From CALRQJ02 sp943370285 (GTDB lineage: Bacteria; Bacteroidota; Bacteroidia; Chitinophagales; Chitinophagaceae): a DNA stretch of 64,000 nt. Where the stretch lies: contig CALRQJ020000014.1 of NCBI GenBank assembly GCA_943370285.1, positions 46,030 through 110,029 on the forward strand, written 5' to 3'. A program made the translations under genes and the position numbers. This document shows, piece by piece, positions 17,069 to 25,477 of this stretch (positions within the stretch are counted from its first letter, which is position 1; the number at the start of each line of letters is the position of its first letter). The notes below the pieces were generated by a model. The model made no database searches. It saw nothing but the letters and a program-made list of their open reading frames with translations, and had not been told where the DNA came from.

Positions 17069-18472
17069 TTATTGCGGCAATTCACCCACCATTTCTGCCG
17101 GTATTACCCAAGCATCAAATTCTTCTGCTGTTAAATAACCTAAAGCGATAGCAGTCTCTTTTAAAGTGCTACCATTTTTATGTGCTGTTTGAGCAATTTC
17201 AGCTGCTTTGTAATAACCAATCTTTGTATTCAATGCAGTAACTAACATCAAACTATTGTCAACATGTTTTTTGATATTGGCTTCCAATGGTTCAATGCCA
17301 ATAGCACATTTATCGTTGAAGGATACACAGCCTTCGCCAATTAATCTGGCACTATGCAAGAAGTTGTAAATCATCACCGGCTTAAATACGTTCAACTCAA
17401 AATGACCTAAGCTGCCACCAATACCAACAGTAACATCATTGCCCATTACTTGGGCAGCAATCATGGTCAATGCTTCGCACTGGGTTGGGTTTACTTTGCC
17501 CGGCATGATGGATGAGCCCGGTTCATTATCCGGAATAAAAATTTCACCAATGCCGCTTCTTGGTCCACTGCTCAACATACGAATATCGTTGGCAATTTTC
17601 ATCAAGCTAACGGCTACTGTTTTTAATGCACCATGTGCTTCTACAATAGCATCGTGTGCTGCTAATGATTCAAATTTATTTTCGGCTGTAACAAATGGCA
17701 AGCCGGTTAATGCAGCAATATGCATCGCTACATTTTCGGCATATCCTTTTGGTGTATTGATACCTGTACCAACTGCAGTGCCACCCAAAGCTAATTCGCT
17801 TAGGTGTGCTAAGGTGTTTTTGATGGCCTTTAATCCATGATTTAATTGTGATACATAACCGCTAAACTCTTGACCTACGGTTAAAGGAGTGGCATCCATA
17901 AAGTGTGTACGACCAATCTTAACCACATGCATAAATTCCTTACTCTTAGCAGCTAAAGTGTCTCTTAATTTTTCAATCCCCGGAATGGTAACTTCCACCA
18001 ACATTTTATAGGCTGCAATATGCATAGCTGTTGGAAACGTATCGTTACTAGATTGCGATTTATTGACATCATCATTTGGATGTAATACTTTGTCTTTATC
18101 TGTTAACTGACCACCACTCAACACATGGGCACGGTAAGCCACCACTTCATTTACATTCATGTTGCTTTGAGTACCACTACCGGTTTGCCAAACTACTAGC
18201 GGAAAATAATCATCTAACTTGCCTGCTAAAATTTCATCGCATACTTGAGCAATCAAATTCTTCTTTTCCTCAGGTAAAACACCGGCTTCAAAATTGGTGA
18301 TGGCCGCAGCTTTTTTTAAATAAGCAAACGCTTTTATAATTTCTTTGGGCATTTTATTAATGTCCTGAGCAATTTTAAAATTCTCAATACTGCGTTGGGT
18401 TTGAGCACCCCACAACACATGAGCAGGTACTTTAACCTCACCCATGGTATCTTTTTCTATACGGTAGTCCAT
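17069..18472 (-). CDS. fumC: Fumarate hydratase, class II
   Basis: TCA-cycle enzyme that interconverts fumarate and malate without an iron-sulfur cluster. The sequence shows LWGAQTQRSIENF at the N-terminus, TGSGTQSNMNVNEV near residue 97, GRTHFMDATPLTVGQEFSGY near residue 185 and the superfamily signature GSSIMPGKVNP (about residues 316-326) with the catalytic Ser. Length 467 residues, typical for class II. The ATG at 18472 is preceded by an exact TACCTTTG -7 element on the minus strand (18492-18499). Confidence 0.97.
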   Translation of the reverse strand: MDYRIEKDTMGEVKVPAHVLWGAQTQRSIENFKIAQDINKMPKEIIKAFAYLKKAAAITNFEAGVLPEEKKNLIAQVCDEILAGKLDDYFPLVVWQTGSGTQSNMNVNEVVAYRAHVLSGGQLTDKDKVLHPNDDVNKSQSSNDTFPTAMHIAAYKMLVEVTIPGIEKLRDTLAAKSKEFMHVVKIGRTHFMDATPLTVGQEFSGYVSQLNHGLKAIKNTLAHLSELALGGTAVGTGINTPKGYAENVAMHIAALTGLPFVTAENKFESLAAHDAIVEAHGALKTVAVSLMKIANDIRMLSSGPRSGIGEIFIPDNEPGSSIMPGKVNPTQCEALTMIAAQVMGNDVTVGIGGSLGHFELNVFKPVMIYNFLHSARLIGEGCVSFNDKCAIGIEPLEANIKKHVDNSLMLVTALNTKIGYYKAAEIAQTAHKNGSTLKETAIALGYLTAEEFDAWVIPAEMVGELPQ

Positions 18473-18491
18473 ACGGCGTTAATTTTTGCCG

Positions 18492-18499
18492 CAAAGGTA
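18492..18499 (-). promoter_or_regulatory. -7 element (TACCTTTG) of fumC
   Basis: Exact TAnnTTTG match on the minus strand, 19 bases before the fumC ATG. The -33 region is not recognisable. Confidence 0.55.
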
Positions 18500-18546
18500 A
18501 GGGGTTGAGGATTGAGAAGTACTGATGAGCATCAGTTGTTACAGGC

Positions 18547-19341
18547 TTATTTTCCGCTGAATACAGCTTTTCTTTTTTCCAAGAAAGCGGTGGTGCCTTC
18601 TTTTACATCTTCGGTACCAAAACAATCGCCAAAAGCTGCAATTTCAGTTTCGAATCCACTTTTGCCATTGGTATAAGCACTATCGCTTACAACGGCAACA
18701 TTTACACAATGTATAATCTTGCTAATGGCAATAGGGGCTTTGGTTTGAATTTTATGGAGTATTTCAGCGGCTTTAGTAAGCAAATCTTCTGAGGTGGTAA
18801 CATGATTAACCAAGCCATATTGTAATGCTGTATTGGCATCAATCATATCGGCGGTCATTAATAATTCCATTGCTCTGCCTTTGCCAATGAGTTGCGTTAA
18901 ACGTTGCGTACCGCCATAGCCGGGGATAAGACCCAAGTTTACTTCAGGCTGCCCGAATTTTGCATTTGCCGATGCGATTCTAAAATGGCAACTCATTGCT
19001 AACTCACAACCGCCGCCAAGAGCAAAACCATTTACGGCTGCTATAATGGGTTTGGGAGAATTTTCTATACGGAAAAAAATATCTTGTCCTCTTTTAGCCA
19101 AAGCCATGCCTTCGGCGATAGATAGGCTGCCAAATTCTGCAATATCTGCACCGGCAACAAATGCTTTACTTCCGGCTCCGGTGATGATAACAGATTTGAT
19201 GGCTGCATTGTGATATACATCGTCTAACATCGTATTCAAATCTGTAAATACATCTTTGTTCAATGCATTTAATTTATCGGGGCGATTGATAGTAACCGTT
19301 AAAATTCCATCTTGTAATTGAGTAAGAAGGGTAGTGTACAT
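18547..19341 (-). CDS. Enoyl-CoA hydratase
   Basis: Crotonase-fold hydratase acting on enoyl-CoA esters. Motifs are LTVTINRPDKLNALN near residue 15, the oxyanion-hole AFVAGADIAEF near residue 60 and AVNGFALGGGCELAMSCHFRIAS near residue 100. The catalytic Glu residues lie in GGCELAM and FGQPEVNLGLIPGYGGTQRL. The ATG at 19341 (MYTTLLTQ) is chosen over an in-frame ATG at 19377, because a full promoter (TTTG-N18-TATTTTTG) lies at 19356-19385, inside the would-be extension. Length 264 residues, normal. The dehydrogenase gene upstream is only 25-60 bases away, so read-through is also possible. Confidence 0.94.
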   Translation of the reverse strand: MYTTLLTQLQDGILTVTINRPDKLNALNKDVFTDLNTMLDDVYHNAAIKSVIITGAGSKAFVAGADIAEFGSLSIAEGMALAKRGQDIFFRIENSPKPIIAAVNGFALGGGCELAMSCHFRIASANAKFGQPEVNLGLIPGYGGTQRLTQLIGKGRAMELLMTADMIDANTALQYGLVNHVTTSEDLLTKAAEILHKIQTKAPIAISKIIHCVNVAVVSDSAYTNGKSGFETEIAAFGDCFGTEDVKEGTTAFLEKRKAVFSGK

Positions 19342-19355
19342 GGCAACAATTTTAT

Positions 19356-19385
19356 CAAAAATAAACGGATTATGCATTCACCAAA
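19356..19385 (-). promoter_or_regulatory. Consensus Bacteroidota promoter of the enoyl-CoA hydratase gene
   Basis: On the minus strand, TTTG (19382-19385) is followed after 18 bases by TATTTTTG (19356-19363), an exact -33/-7 pair. The -7 ends 14 bases before the ATG at 19341, so the mRNA leader would be only a few bases long. Confidence 0.75.
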
Positions 19386-19401
19386 ACTCTTTGTTCAATC
19401 T

Positions 19402-21012
19402 TTAGTGCTGTTGTAGTTTAGCTGCGATCATTTTTGCCACTCTTTCGCCATCCATAGCAGCACTAACAATTCCTCCGGCATAGCCTGCACCTTCGGCACA
19501 AGGGTATAAAGCTTTAATTTGAGGGTGTTCTAATGTTGCTGCATCTCTCGGAATACGAACAGGAGAGGAAGTTCTACTTTCTGTGGCAACCACTACTGCA
19601 TCATTGGTGTAATAACCTTTCATTTTTCTGCCAAAGGCTTTAAAACCTTCTTGCAAGGTTTTATGAATGAAGTGCGGTAAAATAGTTTGTAAGTTGGCAG
19701 ATACTACTCCGGGTAAATAACTGCAATCCGGTAACGTATTGGATATTTTCTGTGTGCAAAAATCTACCATGCGTTGGGCTGGAGCAACAAATTTTCCACC
19801 TCCGGCAGCAAATGCTTTTGCTTCAATCAGGCGTTGAAATTCCATCAACAGCAAAGGTGATTGTGCTGTGATTTTTTTGTTGTTTGCAGTTACCGTTTGC
19901 CAAGCATCTTTGGCTTCAACCGTAACCACCATACCGCTGTTAGCAAAAGCATTATTACGTTTACTGGGGCTCCATCCGTTCACCACTAATTCATTTGGGT
20001 TAGTAGCTGCCGGTGCAATAATGCCACCGGGGCACATACAAAAACTAAATACGCCTCTTCCGTTCACTTGTTGTACTAAACTATAAGCGGCAGGTGGTAA
20101 ATCATCGGGCCTGCCAAGATTTGTAATGGCATTCAAATCGCATTTGTACTGAATACTATCAATTAAATGTTGTGGATGTTCTATGCGTACACCTAAGGCA
20201 AAAGGTTTGGCTTCAATTAAAATATTTTTTTCATGCAATAATGTAAAAATATCTCTGGCAGAGTGACCGGTAGCAAGTATGACAGCATCGGCTTTGATGC
20301 AATCACCATTCGCTGTTATAATGCCTTTGGCGGAATCATGCTCAATAATAAAATCGGTTACTTTTTGTTCAAACCATACTTCGCCACCACCATCAATAAT
20401 GGTCTTTCGCATGGCGGTGATGATTTGTGGCAATTTATTAGTGCCAATATGTGGATGGGCTTCGTACAAAATTTTTTCATCGGCGCCATATTGTACAAAA
20501 ATGTTGAGGATTCGATTAATGTCGCCACGCTTGTTACTTCGGGTGTACAATTTGCCATCGCTGTAGGTGCCGGCACCGCCTTCACCAAAACAATAATTAC
20601 TTTCGGGATTCACGATTCCTTCTTTATTCAGCACCGCTAAATCTCTCCGCCTAGCTTTAACATCTTTTCCTCTTTCAAGCACAATGGGTTTGATGCCCAA
20701 TTCAGCTAATTGCAAAGCAGCGAATAAACCTGCCGGTCCAGCACCAACAATAATAACTTGGTGTTTTGCAGCACTCACATTTTTCAATGTTATGCCATCG
20801 ATAGGTCTTTGGTGAAATGGCTCGTTAATAAAAGCCAGTACAGTAAGATTAATCCAAACCTGACGACTTCTGGCATCAATACTTTTTTTGAGTACATGAA
20901 AGCCGGTAATTGAAGAAATTGCAAAGCCGCTACTTTGTGCAATATATGCTGTAACAGCAGTATGATCTGCTGCCTCAGATGGCTTTAATTTTAAGCTGAT
21001 TTGTTGTTGCAT
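19402..21012 (-). CDS. FAD-dependent dehydrogenase (COG2509 type)
   Basis: A 536-residue flavoprotein. After a ~85-residue N-terminal alpha/beta domain there is a Rossmann FAD motif VIIVGAGPAGLFAALQLAELG (near residue 87). YCFGEGGAGTYSDGKLYTRS follows near residue 142, then ADAVILATGHSARD. The C-terminal part has the second FAD-contact motif LYPCAEGAGYAGGIVSAAMDGERVA. This pattern marks the COG2509 group of uncharacterised FAD dehydrogenases found in many bacteria; the substrate is unknown. It lies upstream of the enoyl-CoA hydratase gene on the same strand. Confidence 0.88.
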   Translation of the reverse strand: MQQQISLKLKPSEAADHTAVTAYIAQSSGFAISSITGFHVLKKSIDARSRQVWINLTVLAFINEPFHQRPIDGITLKNVSAAKHQVIIVGAGPAGLFAALQLAELGIKPIVLERGKDVKARRRDLAVLNKEGIVNPESNYCFGEGGAGTYSDGKLYTRSNKRGDINRILNIFVQYGADEKILYEAHPHIGTNKLPQIITAMRKTIIDGGGEVWFEQKVTDFIIEHDSAKGIITANGDCIKADAVILATGHSARDIFTLLHEKNILIEAKPFALGVRIEHPQHLIDSIQYKCDLNAITNLGRPDDLPPAAYSLVQQVNGRGVFSFCMCPGGIIAPAATNPNELVVNGWSPSKRNNAFANSGMVVTVEAKDAWQTVTANNKKITAQSPLLLMEFQRLIEAKAFAAGGGKFVAPAQRMVDFCTQKISNTLPDCSYLPGVVSANLQTILPHFIHKTLQEGFKAFGRKMKGYYTNDAVVVATESRTSSPVRIPRDAATLEHPQIKALYPCAEGAGYAGGIVSAAMDGERVAKMIAAKLQQH

Positions 21013-21056
21013 ACTGTCAGGTGTTTATCCTAAAAAGTATTGTATGAAGGCAAGTG

Positions 21057-21443
21057 TTAAAAAGGCAAGTCGTCAATATTATCTGATGGCGGCGGTGGAA
21101 TGGTATCTGCCTGAAAGCCGGTGTCAGGCTGACTTCCATTGTCTTGGCCAAGCTTTATACTTTCCATTCTCCAAGCATCTAAATTAGTGATGTAATTCTC
21201 TTTTCCGTCTTTGCTCCACTTTGTTCCTTTAATATTGAAAGATACTTTTACTTCATCGCCAATATTGAAACGGTCGGGCATGGCAGTTTTATCTTGTACG
21301 CACTGGAATTTAACATAGTTAGTGATTGTTCTTCCACCAATATCTTCGGTTTTCTCCACCACAAATTCTCTGGTTTTGAACGTTTCTGTACGCTGTACAA
21401 TATCGTATCGGGCTACTAATTTTCCGCTTAATTCGTAAGACAT
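21057..21443 (-). CDS. DUF3127 family protein
   Basis: A 128-residue protein started at the ATG at 21443 (MSYELSGKLVARYD). An in-frame start 10 codons upstream is rejected because an exact TACATTTG -7 element (21462-21469, minus strand) overlaps the extension. The domain is a small OB-like beta barrel with KTREFVVEKT, YVKFQCVQDK and EVKVSFNIKGTKW, as in DUF3127, a family nearly restricted to Bacteroidota. The Pro/Ser/Asp-rich tail ends DDLPF, recalling the acidic C-terminal tip of single-stranded-DNA-binding proteins. A nucleic-acid role is therefore plausible but unproven. Confidence 0.88.
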   Translation of the reverse strand: MSYELSGKLVARYDIVQRTETFKTREFVVEKTEDIGGRTITNYVKFQCVQDKTAMPDRFNIGDEVKVSFNIKGTKWSKDGKENYITNLDAWRMESIKLGQDNGSQPDTGFQADTIPPPPSDNIDDLPF

Positions 21444-21461
21444 AATAGGGATAAATTTCGA

Positions 21462-21469
21462 CAAATGTA
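21462..21469 (-). promoter_or_regulatory. -7 element (TACATTTG) of the DUF3127 gene
   Basis: Exact TAnnTTTG match on the minus strand, 18 bases before the ATG at 21443. It decides between two possible starts. Confidence 0.55.
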
Positions 21470-21555
21470 GCATCTAAAAATTATGCGACAGAAAATTAAA
21501 AAATGTGCTTTGCTACCCAATTAATATTAGTACTTTCAACCCCCGAATAAATTCT

Positions 21556-22317
21556 ATGCACAAAAATCTTTTTCTCCTGCCATTGATTGCCTTGCTCTTA
21601 GGTGCAGGGTGTCACGCCACTAAAAAAGCAAGTAATTATACTGCGCCAACGCCGCAACAAAGATTGGTAAAGGTTACGGGTAATGCAGGAAACGATTCTG
21701 CTGTTTTGGCGATGTTAAAACCGTATGCCGATAACATCAATGCCACCATGAATACAGTGATTGGGGATGTTGAAACTATATTGGAAAAAAAGCAGCCCGA
21801 AGGTACACTCAACAATTTTGTAGCCGATGCTATGTTGTATATGGCAGCAAAAAAATACAATCAACAAGTAGATGCCGCATTTGTCAATTTTGGTGGCTTA
21901 AGAATTGGTAACGTAGCTAAAGGGAGTATCACCAATGGAAAAGTTTTTGAACTGATGCCATTCGATAATACGATTGTTTTGCAAGCTTTAAAAGGGAGTA
22001 CTTTTCAACAGTTTTTAGATTTAGTAGCCGGTCGTGGTGGATGGCCATGTGCCGGCATTACCATGCAGATTAAAGATAAAAAAGCCATCAACATAACCAT
22101 AGGCGGTAAACCTTTAGATGTTAACGCTACTTATTGGATAGCCAATAATGATTATGTAGCCAATGGCGGCGATGAATGTGATATGTTGAAAGTATTACCG
22201 CAGTTGAATAAAGGCTATTTGTGTAGAGATGCTATAATCGAATACATTCAAGAACAAACTAAACAAGGGAAAAAAATTACTGCCACTATTCAAAATAGAG
22301 TTAGTTATGCTCAATAG
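21556..22317 (+). CDS. Lipoprotein 5'-nucleotidase C-terminal domain (stand-alone)
   Basis: Started at the ATG at 21556, it begins MHKNLFLLPLIALLLGAGC with lipobox LGAGC (Cys near residue 19), so it is an envelope lipoprotein. The rest matches only the C-terminal substrate-binding domain of UshA/CD73-type 5'-nucleotidases: GTLNNFVADAMLYMA, DAAFVNFGGLR, ITNGKVFELMPFDNTIV and YWIANNDYVANGGD. It has no metallophosphatase domain; that is encoded by the next gene, which overlaps it by 11 bases. The two products probably assemble into one nucleotidase. The gene order is the reverse of the fused protein's domain order. Confidence 0.9.
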   Translation: MHKNLFLLPLIALLLGAGCHATKKASNYTAPTPQQRLVKVTGNAGNDSAVLAMLKPYADNINATMNTVIGDVETILEKKQPEGTLNNFVADAMLYMAAKKYNQQVDAAFVNFGGLRIGNVAKGSITNGKVFELMPFDNTIVLQALKGSTFQQFLDLVAGRGGWPCAGITMQIKDKKAINITIGGKPLDVNATYWIANNDYVANGGDECDMLKVLPQLNKGYLCRDAIIEYIQEQTKQGKKITATIQNRVSYAQ

Positions 22318-23239
22318 AAGAAAATTTATTCAACAAACTGCACTCAGCACTTCTGCTGTATTAACGGCATCCTTGCTGCCTGCTTGGGCTAGGGCAAATG
22401 ACGATGTTCAAAAATTGACTATTCTGCACACTAACGATGTGCATAGCAGGATAGATCCTTTTCCGATGGATGGCAGTAGAAACCAAGGCATGGGTGGCGT
22501 AGCAGCAAGAGCAAAAATTATCAAACAAATTAGAAATGAAAATGAGCATGTGTTATTGCTAGATGCCGGTGATATTTTTCAAGGAACACCGTATTTTAAT
22601 GTGTACAAAGGTGAGCCTGAAATGAAAGCCATGGAGATGATGGGTTATGATGCGGCAACCATGGGTAATCATGATTTTGATGGCGGTATGGAAAATTTTG
22701 CAACACAATTAAAACATGTGTCGTTTCCCATCTTAATTGCCAATTATGATTTTACAGGAACACCTTTAGCCGGTAAAACACAGCCGTATAAAATATTCAA
22801 GAAGGGGTCCCTTAAAATAGGGGTATTTGGTTTGGGTATTGAATTAAAAGGATTGGTGCCTGAATCTTTGAGTGGCAGCACCGTTTACCTCGATCCCATT
22901 GAAGCAGCGAAAACTACAGTAGCCACTTTACAACAAAAAGGTTGCGATATGATTATTTGCTTATCGCACTTGGGTTATAAATACAGGGAAGATAAAGTAA
23001 GTGATGAACGATTAGCACAGCAGACAAGCGGCATAGACCTTATTATTGGCGGGCATACCCATACTTTTTTAGATAAGCCGGTAACCTTTAAAAATGCAGT
23101 TGGAAAAGATGTTTTGGTCAATCAAGTAGGTTTTGCAGGAATAAACTTGGGGAGGTTAGATTACGCTTTTTCAAGCACAAAAAAAAATAAACTCGTAAAA
23201 TCCAATACTGTTGTAGTTTCTGAAAAATCAAGTGTTTAA
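22307..23239 (+). CDS. Tat-exported 5'-nucleotidase catalytic (metallophosphatase) domain
   Basis: Begins MLNRRKFIQQTALSTSAVLTAS, a twin-arginine signal (NRRKF). The mature part is the calcineurin-like domain of 5'-nucleotidases: TILHTNDVHSRID, LLLDAGDIFQGTPYFN, ATMGNHDFDGG, ICLSHLGYK and LIIGGHTHTF supply all the usual Asp, Asn and His ligands of the two metals. It ends where a fused enzyme would continue into its C-terminal domain, which is the preceding overlapping gene. Predicted to hydrolyse nucleotides in the periplasm. A degenerate paralogue with the same layout lies at 51626-52336. Confidence 0.92.
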   Translation: MLNRRKFIQQTALSTSAVLTASLLPAWARANDDVQKLTILHTNDVHSRIDPFPMDGSRNQGMGGVAARAKIIKQIRNENEHVLLLDAGDIFQGTPYFNVYKGEPEMKAMEMMGYDAATMGNHDFDGGMENFATQLKHVSFPILIANYDFTGTPLAGKTQPYKIFKKGSLKIGVFGLGIELKGLVPESLSGSTVYLDPIEAAKTTVATLQQKGCDMIICLSHLGYKYREDKVSDERLAQQTSGIDLIIGGHTHTFLDKPVTFKNAVGKDVLVNQVGFAGINLGRLDYAFSSTKKNKLVKSNTVVVSEKSSV

Positions 23240-23292
23240 AAAATTTTTTTTTCGACAATTAATTTTGATATTCGCCGCCCAACCAAATTTTT

Positions 23293-23312
23293 TTATACAC
23301 AAGTGTGGATTA
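23293..23312. promoter_or_regulatory. Paired DnaA-box-like sites upstream of dnaA (candidate origin or autoregulatory site)
   Basis: TTATACACA (23293-23301) matches the DnaA box TTATNCACA. TGTGGATTA (23304-23312), in inverted orientation, differs from the reverse box TGTGGATAA in its last positions. They lie in the AT-rich gap before dnaA (23240-23378), which also has long A/T runs. Only two sites are seen, so autoregulation of dnaA is as likely as an origin. Confidence 0.5.
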
Positions 23313-23378
23313 ACTTGGTGGGCTGAAAGTTGACAAATAGGATAATTCTTAACTCATTATAAATTTTTGACATTAACC

Positions 23379-24812
23379 ATGGCTAAATCTGCTGAATCCG
23401 TATGGAGTAATTGCCTAAAAATAATTAAAGACATTGTAGAGTGGCAGCACTTTAAAACTTGGTTCGAACCCATAAGACCAGTTGAATTAAAAGAATCGGT
23501 GTTGATGATTCAAGTGCCTAGTCAGTTTTTCTTTGAATATTTAGAAGAACACTATGTTAACTTGTTGGCCAAAACATTAAAAAGAGAGTTAGGTAAAGAT
23601 GCTAGATTGGAATATCGAATTATGGTAGATAGCGGCAATAACAACAACAAACCCTTGACCATGGATGTTCCGGCTAACAATCTTAAAACATACAGTAACA
23701 ATGAAATGGATTTTCCACTAGTGATAAATAACCCAGTTAAAAATCCTTTTGTAATTCCGGGACTGAAGAAAATGCAGATTGACCCGCAATTAAACCCCAT
23801 CTATACGTTTGATGCGTTTATAGAGGGTGATTGTAACCGTGTAGCTCGTCGTGCCGGTAAAACAGTTGCTGAGAAGCCTGGGGGTAACTCTTTCAATCCT
23901 TTGGTGATTTATGGAGGTGTTGGTTTGGGTAAAACACACTTGGCACAAGCCATTGGAAATGATGTAAAAAGAGCACATCCCAACAAAGTGGTGTTGTACG
24001 TAAGTTCAGAGAAATTCATCAACCAGTTTCAAGATCATAGCAGAAACAATGCAATCAACGATTTTATACATTTTTATCAGTTGATTGATGTTTTAATTAT
24101 TGATGATGTACAATTCTTTAGTCGTGCAGAAAAAAGTCAAGATGCTTTCTTTGCCATATTTAACCATTTGCACCAAAGTGGTAAGCAGTTGGTGTTAACT
24201 TCAGATAAAGCACCAAAAGATTTGGATGGCATGCAGGAAAGGTTGTTAAGCCGTTTCCGTTGGGGTTTAAGTGCCGATTTGCAAATGCCCGACTACGAAA
24301 CTAGAATTGAAATTCTAGAACGTAAAATGAAAAATGATGGCTTAGATATGCCAAAAGAAGTGGTGAAATATGTGGCGTATAATATTAATAGTAATGTGAG
24401 AGAACTAGAAGGTGCTTTGATTTCTTTGTTGGCACAATCATCGCTCAATAAAAGAGAAATTGATTTGGAGTTAGCTAAGAAAGTGCTTCGCAACTTTGTT
24501 AAAACAAGCAGTAAAGAAATTACCATTGATACCATTCAAAAAATGGTTTGCGAATATTTTGATGTGCCTTACGATAAATTGTTACAGAAGACTCGTAAAA
24601 GAGAAATTGTACAAGCAAGACAAATTACTATGTACCTGGCAAAAGCATTCACCAAAAATTCATTGAAAACAATTGGTGAACATTTTGGTGGCAGAGACCA
24701 TACCACTGTAATTCACAGTTGCCAAACAGTAAAAGATTTAATGGATACCGATAGTCTATTTCGTGAAAATGTTATGGAGTTAACACAGAAAGTGCAGTTA
24801 GCTGCCATGTAA
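23379..24812 (+). CDS. dnaA: Chromosomal replication initiator DnaA
   Basis: AAA+ ATPase that melts the origin and loads the replicative helicase. Domain I (residues ~1-80) has WFEPIRPV. A variable linker rich in Asn follows. Domain III holds Walker A GGVGLGKTHLAQAIG near residue 185, Walker B VLIIDDVQFF and sensor II near SNVRELEGAL. Domain IV ends with the DNA-binding signature GGRDHTTVIHSC. Length 477 residues. The ATG at 23379 gives MAKSAESVWSN; a TTG four codons earlier is not needed. A GC-rich terminator follows at 24846. Confidence 0.98.
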   Translation: MAKSAESVWSNCLKIIKDIVEWQHFKTWFEPIRPVELKESVLMIQVPSQFFFEYLEEHYVNLLAKTLKRELGKDARLEYRIMVDSGNNNNKPLTMDVPANNLKTYSNNEMDFPLVINNPVKNPFVIPGLKKMQIDPQLNPIYTFDAFIEGDCNRVARRAGKTVAEKPGGNSFNPLVIYGGVGLGKTHLAQAIGNDVKRAHPNKVVLYVSSEKFINQFQDHSRNNAINDFIHFYQLIDVLIIDDVQFFSRAEKSQDAFFAIFNHLHQSGKQLVLTSDKAPKDLDGMQERLLSRFRWGLSADLQMPDYETRIEILERKMKNDGLDMPKEVVKYVAYNINSNVRELEGALISLLAQSSLNKREIDLELAKKVLRNFVKTSSKEITIDTIQKMVCEYFDVPYDKLLQKTRKREIVQARQITMYLAKAFTKNSLKTIGEHFGGRDHTTVIHSCQTVKDLMDTDSLFRENVMELTQKVQLAAM

Positions 24813-24845
24813 TCATAATAAGTTTCTACCAAAACCAACCTGCGA

Positions 24846-24876
24846 AAACCCCGCCCACAGCGGGGTTTATTTTTTC
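24846..24876 (+). terminator. Terminator of dnaA
   Basis: AAACCCCGC and GCGGGGTTT pair across CCACA and are followed by ATTTTTTC. It lies 33 bases after the dnaA stop. Confidence 0.92.
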
Positions 24877-24921
24877 TTTGAAAAAGAGAGAATAAATTTT
24901 TTCTCTTTCAAGTTCAACACT

Positions 24922-24929
24922 TATTTTTG
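24922..24929 (+). promoter_or_regulatory. -7 element (TATTTTTG) of the tRNA-Ser/tRNA-Pro unit
   Basis: Exact TAnnTTTG match 26 bases before the first base of tRNA-Ser. An imperfect inverted repeat (TTGAAAAAGAGA ... TCTCTTTCAA) lies just upstream. Confidence 0.55.
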
Positions 24930-24955
24930 CAACCCTTCTGAAAAAGAAGCAGGCC

Positions 24956-25044
24956 GGTGAGGTGGATGAGTGGCTGAAATCAGTAGTTTGCTAAACTGCC
25001 GTACGGGTTAAACTGTACCGCGGGTTCGAATCCCGCCCTCACCG
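24956..25044 (+). tRNA. tRNA-Ser (GCT)
   Basis: The acceptor arms GGTGAGG and CCTCACC pair fully. The anticodon loop TTGCTAA gives GCT, reading AGC/AGU serine codons. There is a long class II variable arm and a TTCGAAT T-loop. Discriminator G; CCA is not encoded. A tRNA-Pro gene follows 24 bases later, so the two are probably co-transcribed. Confidence 0.96.
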
Positions 25045-25068
25045 CAAAAATCCTTAGGATTTTGCCTC

Positions 25069-25142
25069 CGGGAAGTAGCGCAGGCCGGTAGCGCACCTGG
25101 TTTGGGACCAGGGGGTCGCAGGTTCGAATCCTGTCTTCCCGA
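25069..25142 (+). tRNA. tRNA-Pro (TGG)
   Basis: Acceptor CGGGAAG pairs with CTTCCCG. The anticodon stem CCTGG/CCAGG encloses TTTGGGA (anticodon TGG). T-loop TTCGAAT, discriminator A, no encoded CCA. Followed directly by a terminator. Confidence 0.96.
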
Positions 25143-25145
25143 CTT

Positions 25146-25178
25146 AAAAAAGGTTCACAGCAATGTGAGCCTTTTTTG
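25146..25178 (+). terminator. Terminator of the tRNA unit
   Basis: AAAAAAGGTTCACA and TGTGAGCCTTTTTT pair (one G-T) across GCAA, ending in a T-run. Confidence 0.9.
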
Positions 25179-25249
25179 TTTTCAAGGTTTAAGGGAGTCT
25201 TATTTAGCGCTGCTTCACAACGAGCTATACGAAACATCATTATAGGAAC

Positions 25250-25279
25250 AAGAGGCTGCCTTTTAAGGCAGCTTTTTTT
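25250..25279 (+). terminator. Hairpin with T-run and shared 3' tag (possible dispersed element)
   Basis: GCTGCC-TTTTAA-GGCAGC followed by TTTTTTTGCGTATA. The same layout and the same TTTTTTGCGTATA tail recur at 37224-37260, which suggests a repeated element, not just a terminator. Confidence 0.6.
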
Positions 25280-25477
25280 GCGTATAGTAATCTTGTGGTG
25301 TTTAGATAATTAAGTTCAAATTTGAAGCCTTATTTCTAAGCTACATAGAAAATCAACCATTACTGTTAGCTTCAAGTATATAGGAGTTAATTAGCTAGTT
25401 CAGCTGGTCAATGAGTTGATTAACCAACTACATCTACAATCATTATTTGTAGCCAATACAGTTGGGGTGTAGCTCAT
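25280..25477. other. Intergenic, nothing recognised
   Basis: Together with the hairpins before it, this fills the 335 bases between tRNA-Pro and the thioesterase gene. It is AT-rich, with no supported ORF, RNA or promoter seen. Confidence 0.6.

Noticed and set aside
24980..25240. An 86-codon minus-strand frame with a RIRTCDP...GFEPA-like sequence
   Set aside because: It runs antisense through tRNA-Ser and tRNA-Pro. Such frames are a well-known annotation artefact of antisense tRNA sequence.
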